DNA of 64,000 nt from Hydractinia symbiolongicarpus (GCF_029227915.1 NC_079887.1:9858001-9922000); one strand, 5' to 3'; numbered from the stretch's first letter, positions 35,556 through 46,690 are shown. Translations and numbers: made by a program. Notes: a model not told the origin generated them from the sequence alone.

Positions 35556-38500
35556 ATGCCGATGTTGAAGATTAAAACAAATCTTGATGCATCAAAATTT
35601 GATGAAGCCTTTTTAAAAGAAATGACAACAACAATGGCTGGCTTGGTTGGAAAACCAGAGCAGGTGATCAGTTTTCAGATGAATTTATTATCATGTTTAT
35701 ACAAGTATAAAGTGACCTTAAAACTAAATAGAAACTATTGCATTGTGTTGTGTTAGTGAAAACAGTTTTGGTAATTGTGACTAAAATTGAATTCAAGTAG
35801 AAATTGAAGAAAGAGGGTAAATATGAAAGTAAATACGCCAAAAAGGGTTATCCAAATAAAAGCATTACATTTAAATACAGAGGAAGGGGTATGATTATAT
35901 CGATGTATATAATAATATGGGGATATTATTATATTTGGAGTTAAGGTGAAAATAGTAAAATTAAATCCCAATAAAGTTAAAGATTAGGTATTGTGCTATA
36001 ATCCTTCTTAGAAGCATGGTTTAATTAATGATCCAACTTGATCAATGTTTAAACTGCCTCAGCTCATAATTGATTGTTATAAATGCTTGGAAAAATAGAA
36101 ATAATTTTTGCTACTAAGTTGTAATAGGGGTTGACCCAGACAAAATTCGGATAAAGATGTCTACTTTAACATACTTAAAATCCGCAAAATTCACTTTTGG
36201 GTAAAAAAGGTTATGCATATTTTTGTTTACACACATTCATTTTGTTTTTTTTTGTAAAATTAGTTGAAATTCGCTGGGTCTAGTAACTTAAATTGGTCAT
36301 AGCTCTTTCAAAAATTGTTTAAATGTTATGAAATCTTAAAGGAAGCCTCTCCATTATACTCTCATTTAGAAAGTATAATAAAAAAAATAAGTATATCTTT
36401 TTAGTTTTAAACTCATTTTCATCAGCTCTGTTACCATGCAAAGTTTCAGCCTTATAACATTTAACAATCTTGAAATGACAGTTTTACTGATTTTTGATTT
36501 TTTGATAGGTAAGATAATTTATTTTTTTGATTTTTGTAAATTTAAAAAAAATGCTAACATCAGCAATTATTACGTATTCTTTTGACATGTACCTGTTTGA
36601 AATGTAATCAAAAACAAACATTACTAATTAATAACGTTCATGTCTTCTTCAGATATCTAAAAATATCTGTTACCATGCAAAGTTTCAGCCTTATAACATT
36701 TAACAATCTTGAAATGACAGTTTTACTGATTTTTGATTTTTTGATAGGTAAGATAATTTATTTTTTTGATTTTTGTAAATTTTAAAAAAATGCTAACATC
36801 AGCAATTATTACGTATTCTTTTGACATGTACCTGTTTGAAATGTAATCAAAAACAAACATTACTAATTAATAACGTTCATGTCTTCTTCAGATATCTAAA
36901 AATATATTATTGTAATGGTGAAATCAAATGGTATATTTGCAATTATGCTGATGTCAGTAAGTTTTTTGCTCAGTTTTTGCAAAAAAAAATTTTTAGAAAA
37001 AACATTATTTAACCAATATTTATACAAAGTTTCATAACAATTGGCCAATGATTTAAAAAGGTATTGCAAATCAAAGGTACTATACCCAGCAAAACGATAA
37101 AAAATAGGGGGGTCAACAAAAATATTCACAACTTTTTTTGCCCAAAACGGAATTTTGCGGATTTTAGTATGTTAAAGTAGAAAAATTGTGCTACCAATGG
37201 TACCAAATTCATTTTTATCCGAATTTTATCCAGATAAGCCTATTTTGGGGGCAAACTTTACCAGACTAGAAGCGTCAACATTTCGCCTGTCAAACGAAGT
37301 GTGCAAAACTATCATATTCGGCCTATACACCTAACGCAGATAAGCCTTTTCCGATGGCTTAGTGGTAAATTTCTTTCTGTTTTAAAGATGGCAAGCTAAA
37401 ATATTTGAATATTATATCTTTATTCGTGGTGTTCTTTGCACGTATTAGTTTTGTGCCTTTATGAAAGAATAAGATACACAAAAATTAGCTACCTACGCAA
37501 AATTTGTATCCGCACAAAAATTTCAATTTTTTTCAAATTATAGCTTCACTATCTGCTAAAATTAGCCTCTTACTCCTTTTGTTTAAAACTTGATAACCAA
37601 AACACATTTTGTGAAATCATCTTTTGCAGAAATGATAAAACATGTTTACTTTTAACAACAGTAAAATAGCTAGTATGAAATACCTTTCTCTGTATTTTCG
37701 TCGTGTAATCAACAAAATGCTGAGTTTTTTTTATGAAAACAAAGGTTTTTTTTCAAACAAACGCACCAGAAAAGATTTTCCTGAATTTACAATTATATAT
37801 TTCACAAACACTAACATATGTTATGTCAGCGATATTCTATTTTTCTTACAATAAACCCTTGCAACTTACTATCTCGTTGTCAGAACTTATTTACATCTGT
37901 TGTTTCTTGTTTGCAGTATATCGCAGTAATTGTCTCTGGGGGCAAAACAATGTCTTTCGGAGGATCGACTGAGCCATGTGCGCTGGTTTCATTCGAGTCT
38001 ATCGGTGGTATTAATGAAGAAAAAAATTCAACTTACGCCACTGCGATATTTAAAGCTCTGAATGCAAAGGGACTAAAAAGTGACAGGTATGCTTCCACTA
38101 TTACGTAACAAGGATAAAATTATAAGTATATATAAACCTGCACATTATCTTCCAAAGTGCTGCAAAGATGATGGTCGAGTGGGACTGAACCCACGACCTC
38201 TCGCTTGTCGGACGATTGCTTTACCGACTGCGTTATCCATCCGGTGCTATTTTCTTAGCACATAGAAAGTATGTCGCAAGAAGGACATACGCCTAGCCCC
38301 GGGGGCGTTCCGCAAGGAGGTAGTATGCTCACCTCGTTTACTGCATATGCTAGGAATCCTAAGACCTCAAAGTTCTTCAGCTAAGACTATATTTGAACCT
38401 ATAAATTAATTCCAGTTCAAACAGTCTTTTCGGTAAAAATCATTATAAAAACATTTGTGATATTGTGATAGTTTTTCTACAATGGTTTTAACTGATTTTA

Positions 38501-41500
38501 TCTTGTTTTTAGACCTGATGAGAAAAATTTAATTTTCGAAATATATTGTCTACAAAATAAATACATTATTGGTCCACTTTATGTGTTAATATAAATTAAT
38601 TGCTTTTCTTTTCTTTTTTTGAGAGTTAGTAGCTGAAATGACTTATAATCTTCACCCCATGTTTAAAGTTTCTTCTGTTCATGACGCGATCACCTGTATC
38701 CATATCCATCATTCTAGTATACTTCTAAAGGGCCTGATACACTTGTACAATATCACTGAAATATAACTTATAATATCAATATAATTTCTTAAAATATGTT
38801 TAAAATAGAGTTATAATTTCTTATAATTTCTTATAATATAGCTAATAATATGTATAATTTCAACACCTGGCATGTGCGTCATAATTTTATAATTTGCTGC
38901 ATGGCTACAATATTTGAATAAAATTAAACGAGTTTGATTTTAATAATATTGTTGGTGATCTGGTTTCGAATGCCGTGAGACAATAGATCTATTATCTGCT
39001 AGCGTTTTGCGGCTACGATTATATGAAATTAAATGAAGTTATAACGATATTATAAGAAATTTTAAGTACATCGTGGAAAAATTATAACTGTGTTATAGAA
39101 TATATTTAATGATATTATACAAGTGTATCCTGGCCTTAATAACATTTTGGTTTTTCTGATGTGTGTGTGTGTGTGCTTCAGAACATTGAAATATCATTAG
39201 GAATTTTCTCAAGTATTCATTTTCGCGCATGAGTGTAAAGATAAATGACCAATAATATAAATAACACTAGCAGCAAATAACGATGATAAGAAATGAAAAT
39301 AGTCAATTTTTCTTTTCATCTCTTCCCATCTTTTTCCTGTCGGGTTTATGCAGACAATAATTTATTTGTCGGGGAATTTCAGATTTTTTTGTCGGAGAAT
39401 TAGTTTTCGTCAATGGCTGAATTAACACAAAAAATAGCAAAATTTCACCAATTTGCGAAAATATGGTTTGTTCCAACGTTTCTGGTATTAAGTACAATTA
39501 CAGGTTTTGTCGTTTTTTTGGCTTCAACCAACTTCTTATTCTTCATTTTCTTGCTTCTTCAACCAATTTTTTATTCTTCATTTTCTTGCTTCTTCAACCA
39601 ATTTCTTATTCCTCATTTTCTTGCTTCAACCAATTTCTTATTTTTCATTTTCTTGCTTCAACCAACTTCTTATTCTTCATTTTCTTGCTCCTTCAACCAG
39701 CTTTTTATTCTTCATTTTCTTTCTTCTTCAACCAATTTCTTATTCCTCATTTTCTTGCTTCTTCAACCAATTTCTTATTCTTCATTTTCTTGCTCCTTCA
39801 ACCAGCTTTTTATTCCTCATTTTCTTTCTTCTTCAACCAACTTCTTATTCTTCATTTTCTTGCTTCTTTAACCAATTTCTTATTCTTCATTTTCTTGCTT
39901 CTTCAACCAGCTTTTTATTCTTCATTTTCTTGCTTCTTCAACCAATTTCTTATTCTTCATTTTCTTGCTTCTTCAACCAATTTCTTATTCTTCATTTTCT
40001 TGCTTCTTCAACCAATTTCTTATTCTTCATTTTCTTGCTTCTTCAACCAATTTCTTATTCTTCATTTTCTTGCTTCTTTAACCAACTTTTTATTCTTCAT
40101 TTTCTTGCTTCTTCAACCAAATTCTTATTCTTCATTTTCTTGCTTCTTCAACCAACTTTTTATTCCTCATTTTCTTGCTCCTTCAACCAGCTTTTTATTC
40201 TTCATTTTCTTGCTCCTTCAACCAGCTTTTTATTCCTCATTTTCTTGCTTCAACCAAATTCTTATTCTTCATTTTCTTGCTTCTTCAACCAACTTTTTAT
40301 TCCTCATTTTCTTGCTCCTTCAACCAGCTTTTTATTCTTCATTTTCTTGCTCCTTCAACCAGCTTTTTATTCTTCATTTTCTTGCTCCTTCAACCAGCTT
40401 TTTATTCTTCATTTTCTTTCTTCTTCAACCAATTTCTTATTCCTCATTTTCTTGCTTCTTCAACTAATTTCTTATTCTTCATTTTCTTGCTCCTTTAACC
40501 AGCTTTTTATTCCTCATTTTCTTTCTTCTTCAACCAACTTCTTATTCTTCATTTTCTTGCTCCTTCAACCAGCTTTTTATTCCTCATTTTCTTGCTTCAA
40601 CCAAATTCTTATTCTTCATTTTCTTGCTTCTTCAACCAACTTTTTATTCCTCATTTTCTTGCTCCTTCAACCAGCTTTTTATTCTTCATTTTCTTGCTCC
40701 TTCAACCAGCTTTTTATTCCTCATTTTCTTGCTTCAACCAAATTCTTATTCTTCATTTTCTTGCTTCTTCAACCAACTTTTTATTCCTCATTTTCTTGCT
40801 CCTTCAACCAGCTTTTTATTCTTCATTTTCTTGCTCCTTCAACCAGCTTTTTATTCTTCATTTTCTTTCTTCTTCAACCAATTTCTTATTCCTCATTTTC
40901 TTGCTTCTTCAACCAATTTCTTATTCTTCATTTTCTTGCTCCTTCAACCAGCTTTTTATTCCTCATTTTCTTTCTTCTTCAACCAACTTCTTATTCTTCA
41001 TTTTCTTGCTTCTTTAACCAATTTCTTATTCTTCATTTTCTTGCTTCTTCAACCAGCTTTTTATTCTTCATTTTCTTGCTCCTTCAACCAGCTTTTTATT
41101 CTTCATTTTCTTGCTCCTTCAACCAGCTTTTTATTCTTCATTTTCTTTCTTCTTCAACCAATTTCTTATTCCTCATTTTCTTGCTTCTTCAACTAATTTC
41201 TTATTCTTCATTTTCTTGCTCCTTCAACCAGCTTTTTATTCCTCATTTTCTTTCTTCTTCAACCAACTTCTTATTCTTCATTTTCTTGCTCCTTCAACCA
41301 GCTTTTTATTCCTCATTTTCTTGCTTCAACCAAATTCTTATTCTTCATTTTCTTGCTTCTTCAACCAACTTTTTATTCCTCATTTTCTTGCTCCTTCAAC
41401 CAGCTTTTTATTCTTCATTTTCTTGCTCCTTCAACCAGCTTTTTATTCTTCATTTTCTTGCTTCTTCAACCAATTTCTTATTCTTCATTTTCTTGCTTCT

Positions 41501-42071
41501 TTAACCAACTTTTTATTCTTCATTTTCTTGCTTCTTCAACCAAATTCTTATTCTTCATTTTCTTGCTTCTTCAACCAACTTTTTATTCCTCATTTTCTTG
41601 CTCCTTCAACCAGCTTTTTATTCTTCATTTTCTTGCTCCTTCAACCAGCTTTTTATTCCTCATTTTCTTGCTTCAACCAAATTCTTATTCTTCATTTTCT
41701 TGCTTCTTCAACCAACTTTTTATTCCTCATTTTCTTGCTCCTTCAACCAGCTTTTTATTCTTCATTTTCTTGCTCCTTCAACCAGCTTTTTATTCTTCAT
41801 TTTCTTGCTCCTTCAACCAGCTTTTTATTCTTCATTTTCTTTCTTCTTCAACCAATTTCTTATTCTTCGTTTTCTTGCTTCTTCAACCAATTTCTTATTC
41901 CTCATTTTCTTGCTTTTTTAACCAATTTCTTGCTTCTACGACCAATTTTATATTCTTAATTTTTTTGCTCCTTTAACCAATTTCTTATTCTTCATTTACA
42001 GGATATACATCAGCTTCGCAAACCTCCTTAGAGATAACGTGGCTTGGAATGGAAAACTGTTTTCGCAATAA
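35556..42071 (+). CDS. MIF: Macrophage migration inhibitory factor homologue
   Basis: Three exons: 35556-35663, 37917-38086, 42002-42071, coding for 115 residues, exactly the usual MIF length. Pro2 (the catalytic tautomerase proline after Met removal) is present, as are Lys33 in GKPEQYIAV (human Lys32), the MSFGGSTEPCAL segment and SIG (Ile64 site). The last exon gives RIYISF and NVAWNGKLF, matching the family's final strands. The second cysteine of the CxxC box is replaced (CALV), so the thiol-oxidoreductase activity claimed for some MIFs is unlikely. MIFs are trimeric cytokines with phenylpyruvate tautomerase activity, secreted without a signal peptide. Intron 2 (3.9 kb) carries a large minisatellite. 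The third exon is short; the next-best acceptor is at 38511. Confidence 0.88.
36136..37238. mobile_element. 1.1-kb non-autonomous inverted-repeat element
   Basis: The left end (36136-36208: agacaaaattcggataaag, ctactttaacatacttaaaa, tccgcaaaattc) is matched in reverse complement by the right end (37131-37235: gaattttgcggattttagta, tgttaaagtag, ttatccgaattttatccag). The arms are about 70-100 bp with an indel. The interior has no transposase frame. It lies in MIF intron 1. Confidence 0.8.
36428..36905. repeat. Two-copy 239-bp tandem duplication
   Basis: Copies 36428-36666 and 36667-36905 begin ctgttaccatgcaaagtttc and end gatatctaaaaatat. They are almost identical by eye, so the duplication is recent. 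It is inside the 1.1-kb inverted-repeat element and creates the pair of identical short open frames there. Confidence 0.9.
38170..38247 (-). repeat. tRNA-derived SINE head
   Basis: On the minus strand: gcaccggatggataacgcag, then tcggtaaagca (A-box region), an anticodon-like arm, then gaggtcgtgggttcagtccc and actcgac. The A box, B box and T-arm pairing (gtggg-ttcagtc-ccac) are good and the spacing is tRNA-like. It could be a real tRNA-like gene, but the diverged acceptor stem and intronic position favour a SINE head. It starts 84 bp after MIF exon 2. Confidence 0.6.
38513..38594 (+). other. Possible alternative last exon of MIF
   Basis: A good acceptor (tatcttgtttttag ending at 38512) opens a phase-compatible frame from MIF exon 2: RPDEKNLIFEIY and 15 more residues, stop at 38592-38594. 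It lacks the family's WNG ending, so if used it would make a variant C-terminus. The exon at 42002 fits the MIF family better. Confidence 0.25.
39159..39176. repeat. (TG)n microsatellite
   Basis: A perfect run of about eight to nine tg units in MIF intron 2. Confidence 0.85.
39515..41997 (+). repeat. 2.5-kb minisatellite, 35-bp unit, about 70 copies
   Basis: The unit is accaatttcttattcttcat followed by tttcttgcttcttca, 35 bp, pyrimidine-rich on the plus strand. Variants: aatttc/agcttt/aacttt, attcttc/attcctc, cttctt/ctcctt, and 32-bp units lacking one ctt. The array ends at the splice acceptor of MIF exon 3 (acag at 41998-42001), with the last units decaying into tgctcctttaaccaatttct. Because 35 is not a multiple of three and no unit has a forward-strand stop, all three plus frames stay open for hundreds of codons. 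These are artefacts. Short 32-bp units at 40251, 40598, 40735, 41327 and 41674 show larger-scale copying. Confidence 0.95.
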
Positions 42072-44017
42072 CTTCATCAAGTGACCTTCCTTCTTTAAAC
42101 GTGGATTCTTGAAACTTATGGAGCGTTTTGAGTCTGTTTGGTTATTTTTATCTTGCTAACCAGCAATTCTTGTAGAAATTTTTATAGCTAGAGAAATATT
42201 ATGCATCTTACAAAATTTAATGCGTTTTATAAAATTTATGAAACCCCCCATTGCATTTAATTTCCCGCACAATTTGATTTTCGTGGAGAAGACTTTTCTC
42301 CCAATAAGCGTTCTTAACTAGCGCATGTCAACTAACGTCTGAATTTATTAGGCACCTAAAAGTTGTCTCAAGAGGATTAATTCTTGATAAATTTTCGCTA
42401 GACGTATTTGTGTTCCAAGAAGGGTACCCAAAAATATTTTTGTCAATCTCTTGTTTCCAGGGTTTTTGTATTGAGGATCATCAAGTAGCTATAGAGGCTA
42501 ACATTAAACAAAACACTCTTGAAACAGGGATAATATTTTGCGAATCCAAATAAAAGGTATTCAAAAGAAGCTGCTAGGAATAAGTCGATTTTTTAAATGA
42601 TTTTTTTTTTTACTGTAATGACGTTTTCACCCAATCTAGAACATCAAAATTCCAAAATTTTCCCAGTCGTACCAAACCATGGTAGGTCCTCCTTAAAGCC
42701 ACTATATTTCAACCCTCTCAATCCAATTTCTGTTGCTAGGAAAAATTAATCTCGCATGAAATAAATATTCGCCTTGAGGGCTAATTGTCAGATTATTTCC
42801 TTTCTCTGCCATATTTAAAAGAAAAATGGGTTACTATAACAACATCCCGTTATTATGTACTCATGCGTAATTTTAGTTTTTCTGACCTGGTTTTCACACA
42901 AACGAAAGTGTGCACTTCGTAATTTCCTTTCTAAGTTTGTATTTAGAAATACGCACATCTTTAACAATATGAATCAAAAATGTGAAAATGTTCCTAGAAC
43001 GTTTTGAGATGTACCTAAGAGGTTTGTTTTAGGGAACACGAAAAAAGAATTTCATTTCCCTTGAAGTCAATGATGTTTACTTCTTTTATAATTCTTTCAG
43101 CAGCAGTAAGTCATTGTTTAACCAAAACATTGATTTGGAGGACATTGGGAGCACAAATAATGTAATACAATTTAAACGCACACATATTGTAGAAATTTTT
43201 AAACTTTTAATAAAGGTTTTAAATTAACTAGCAAATTTTTAACGCACTAAATATTTACGTTACACTTGAACAAGGAGAATTTAATTAACGCGAAATAATT
43301 TCAAAATCAAGGTAATTTTGTGCCTCGTTATGGGCGATGGTCCTCTAAATTGCAGTCATGAATTCTTTCTAGATACTATAAAAGATAAGAAAGTAAACGG
43401 CCATTTTTGACCCGAGGTGTTATATTCGTCCCCAGGGGATTTATGCTTTTTCGATAAAAAAGATGACTGCGAAAGACACCCTAGTAACATTGACCGGAGA
43501 CGAGGGTTTCTAAACACTTTTGGATAAATTTACCTTTTATCTCGAAGAGCTGGGGACGATAATGCTTTCTCATCACCTATCACTTCAACAAAAAATTATA
43601 AAAATATTTGCATTTCGCAGCATAAACTTTCGCGGAAGGCAAGGCCTCTAAAATTGTAAAATCTGCAAATTCAATGACTTCGTCGACCATCTTTATCGCA
43701 AAACCTTGACACTTAAAATCTTTCCCATCTTCGAACCTAAGTACTTTTATATTTTTGTTAATTAAAAAAAGGCGTGTATTGGCAGTGTTCGTAGAAACCA
43801 TGTCGAGTAAAAAATCGGGGTGCTTTAATTTTGAGCTGGTAAACCACACCAGTGCGCGTCTATTGAATTATACCGAATTAATATTTTATGCTCACTTTCC
43901 GAACCGCAAGTCTCCCAAGGTTAAATTGATCAATGAATATAATATTGTGTATATAGCATATACAAGGTGCACTAAAAGAGCGAAAAAGCAAAGAAGTGTG
44001 CGTGAAAGACTGAAAAA
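42072..44017. other. MIF 3' flank, intergenic
   Basis: No gene is called. The start is the MIF 3' UTR. A possible small fold-back of the ctcgtccccaggg family is hinted at by cgtccccagggg at about 43430 and gagacgagggt at about 43496. Frames at 43.58-44.02 kb overlap on opposite strands and have no recognised domain. Confidence 0.5.
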
Positions 44018-44551
44018 ATGATGAAGGAACGACGAAAAAGTTATACTTGTCACTTCAAACTAAAAGTCGTAGATTACGCGGAACAAAAAAAATCGAATGG
44101 AAAAGCCGCTGAATATTATCACGTACACCGGCGGCGCGTTCAGGAATGGAGAAATCAAAAACATAAACTTATTGAACAAATTAATTTATTAAAAGGTGAC
44201 ACAAAGAGACTGTCAGGTGGTGGACGAAAGATTGATCCAAATATATTGGGACTACATGCGCTAAAGGAAAAGCTATCACCTAGCATTAGAGAGCGGCTTG
44301 CGGCAGGTGTAAAAGTTACAGCAAATGATATATACGCAGAGGGAATCACCTTTAATAACAAGGTTTCGCACCAATGGGCTGAGAAATTAATACACAAGAT
44401 CAAAACCGAGATGAAATCAACAGAGCAAACTTTACTAGATATGCCTCAGCGATCAAACGCACGAAAACGAGACCACATTTTACGCGCGTTAAAAACAAAG
44501 ACATACTCCATACATGATTGGTTAGATGGAAACACCAGTGAACACACGTGA
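44018..44551 (+). CDS. Psq/Brinker-type HTH protein, transposase-derived or orphan
   Basis: A 177-residue intronless frame. Residues about 6-52 (RKSYTCHFKLKVVDYAEQKK, then NGKAAEYYHVHRRRVQEWR) form a helix-turn-helix of the Brinker/pipsqueak type found at the N-terminus of pogo/Tigger transposases and in host proteins derived from them. Residues 64-70 (RLSGGGR) are the usual linker to a second HTH, which here is weak. There is no DDE catalytic domain after it, and the frame ends with a stop. It may be a transposon fragment, or a captured DNA-binding protein. An overlapping upstream frame (43755-44021) shares only ATGA and has no domain. Confidence 0.55.
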   Translation: MMKERRKSYTCHFKLKVVDYAEQKKSNGKAAEYYHVHRRRVQEWRNQKHKLIEQINLLKGDTKRLSGGGRKIDPNILGLHALKEKLSPSIRERLAAGVKVTANDIYAEGITFNNKVSHQWAEKLIHKIKTEMKSTEQTLLDMPQRSNARKRDHILRALKTKTYSIHDWLDGNTSEHT

Positions 44552-44848
44552 TCATGGAAGTTCGAAAGTTTTAAATTCGAATGCGAAAAAAGTACATTTC
44601 GAATTTTTCAAATCGTCGGCAGGCACCCACGAAAACGCATTGAATAATGCTACTCGATTTTCCATGGCAACTTTATTTTTTATAATGTAGCCTTTCACCA
44701 ATTTTGTCATGTAAAAATTAATTAAAATTTAGCACAAGTTTTTTAAAAACAACGGTTTTATTTCTTTCATTTCTACAGAACTTTTCTGAATTTAAAGTCC
44801 GGGAACGATCTATATAGTTGATTTTGCTGATTTTAATTTGTTAACTTG

Positions 44849-46690
44849 CTACGTCACAACGTCATGAGCTGGATCGTGATTTTCTTTTACATATTTCAAA
44901 ACATAGGAACATGTTGGTTTTATTTTGAAGGAGCTGTCGACTGCATATTGCAAGGCGTCCTAAAAAATAAAATAAAATACCTTTTCGCGAGAAATGAAAT
45001 ATTTTTCGGGAGTACTAGCTAACATTGGCGAGTTCGTGAACATTCTTCGCGAATTGATAACTACGACAGTATCTATGTGAATTACCTTAAGGGGACAAAT
45101 TTTGGCAAATAAGCGGATTCGCTAATTTTGGCGGAATTTATTTCGGCGAATCACAAAATTGTTCATATTTGGCTAGAATTAATATTGGCGAGTGGCGCGA
45201 GTCACAAAAAAACAACAACAGTATAACCTACAAACTTTTTGATGTTGAACGAGAAGCGTAGAATCAAGACCTCGTGGATAGCCAAAACAATGTCCATTGG
45301 ACAAAAAACAGCGTAGAGAAAAAAGGAGGAGGAAAGGAAAAAAAAGAATACACCAACTATTGTAACCATTGGTTAAAGTTTGTTGAAATATTTATATTAT
45401 AATGTTGCTATTTTTACCAGTTTTTATAAAAATTTCATTTTTATCGCAAAAATATTGACGAATCAAGAAAAAAATAATTTTGGCGAATGTCAAAAAAAAG
45501 TAAAATTAGCGGGAATTAATTTTGGCGAATTTTCCCCCGATTCACAAAATTTGCTAAAATCAGATTTCGTCAGTAGCACCAACGTCTTCGTTTCTTTGTT
45601 CCCTTTTAAAGAAATAAAATATTCTCATGGCATGCCGCGTTACTAGTATTTTTAAGCAACATATGCAAAAGGAGACTTAAAGAGACATTACTTGTGCGTA
45701 AGATTGTGTGTCTTAAAGTTTGATTTTGATAGGCCTAAAGCATGAGCATAAAATTTCCTAAATTCGTGTAAAGTTCAATTAAAAGTTTGTGAAAGTTTAA
45801 ACTCGTAACTTTATTCTCGCCAGCTACATTTTTTGTGTCTGCGCATATACGCTTAGGGGTGGATACCATCATAGATTGTGAAAAGGAAAATGAGAAGGGA
45901 TTCACAGTGCGTTAGTTTTATTAACAGTATTGAAGAAATTATCCACAACCTTCCTCTGCCTCAAACCAAAAGATCATAAATGCAAAGAAAAAAAATTGTT
46001 CTAAATTTAAGAGCATGCATAACTTACTTTAACTAAATGTTTGGCGATCCCATGTCCTCGATAAGCTGTTGGTACTTCAGTATGATACAAATCTAATGTG
46101 TTGTCTTTTACGGTGTAATCCAATAACGCAGTTCCTGAAAAAAAGGTTGCATGTGAGTTATTAAAATCCTGAAAAGTGAAATCTGAAAGATGCATTATAA
46201 ATCGTAAATAAACTTATCAGGGATGCAATTCTTAACTTCCAACTTTCCAGATACCCAAAACACACAAAAAGCCAGGTGTCTCATATTTATTTCAGGGATT
46301 TAAGAAGCCTACAGTCTATGTACATTATACAATACATGACGATACAAAGACATTCCAAAGAAAGAATGTTAAAAAACAAAAACATACTTCTCTGTGACCT
46401 CAAGTTAATAATAACTATTTGCGTCCGTATGTGTCCGAAGAGTTACATATGTAGGAAAATTCAAATATTGAAGGCAGAAAAAGATTTTTATAATCGAGTT
46501 ATAAATCCTTATTTTAGGAATTTACTATTAAATCACAAAGTTCAACACAAAAGGTACCTTTTTCTAAATAAACGATGAACCTGTTTTTGTCTTTCTCATG
46601 CAAAACAGTAATCTCCTGTGATTTTTCACTCATTCCAGCTGCAAATCGTAAATTTACTGGACGTTGTAGAATATGACGAACAACGTTCAT
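44849..46690 (-). CDS. NATD1: NATD1 homologue, GNAT-fold acetyltransferase-domain protein
   Basis: Three minus-strand exons: 46690-46558, 46134-46028, 44959-44849, coding for 116 residues (human NATD1 is about 113). After a short, possibly mitochondrial-like leader (MNVVRHILQRPVNLRF), the YjdJ/GNAT-type core reads GTALLDYTVKDNTLDLYHTE, VPTAYRGHGIAKHLV (the acetyl-CoA pyrophosphate loop RGHGIA) and, in the last exon, CSYVLKYVKEN, as in the vertebrate protein. The family's acyl acceptor is not known. All splice phases agree. The first Met could be replaced by the internal Met at residue 19, leaving the core intact. A gcgaaattt-type repeat lies in intron 2. Confidence 0.92.
44980..45560. repeat. 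Cluster of gcgaaaatt/tggcgaatt dispersed repeat
   Basis: Words such as ttcgcgagaaatgaaatatt (44985), ttggcgagttcgtgaacatt (45023), ttttggcggaatttatttcg (45137) and aattttggcgaattttcccc (45515) recur in NATD1 intron 2. Related blocks occur at 11660-11785, 12390-12510, 14510-14700, 18210-18295, 18420-18500 and 19425-19530, always outside exons. A high-copy, AT-rich repeat family with no coding potential. Confidence 0.65.

Noticed and set aside
39507-41504. 665-codon Phe/Leu/Ser-rich open frame and its companions in the other forward frames
   Set aside because: All three forward frames are open because the 35-bp repeat has no stop in any phase. There is no composition or motif of a real protein, and the array lies inside MIF intron 2.
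42002-42071. Reading MIF exon 3 as a LINE tail, because of words shared with 5.99-6.05 kb (acttggaatgga)
   Set aside because: The phase, total length of 115 residues and the RIYI.F...NV.WNG..F pattern all fit MIF, and the similarity to the LINE tail is short.
43580-44021. Overlapping open frames on opposite strands just before the HTH gene
   Set aside because: Neither has a domain, splice support or coding-like composition; they overlap each other. The ATGA overlap with the HTH frame has no meaning in an animal gene.
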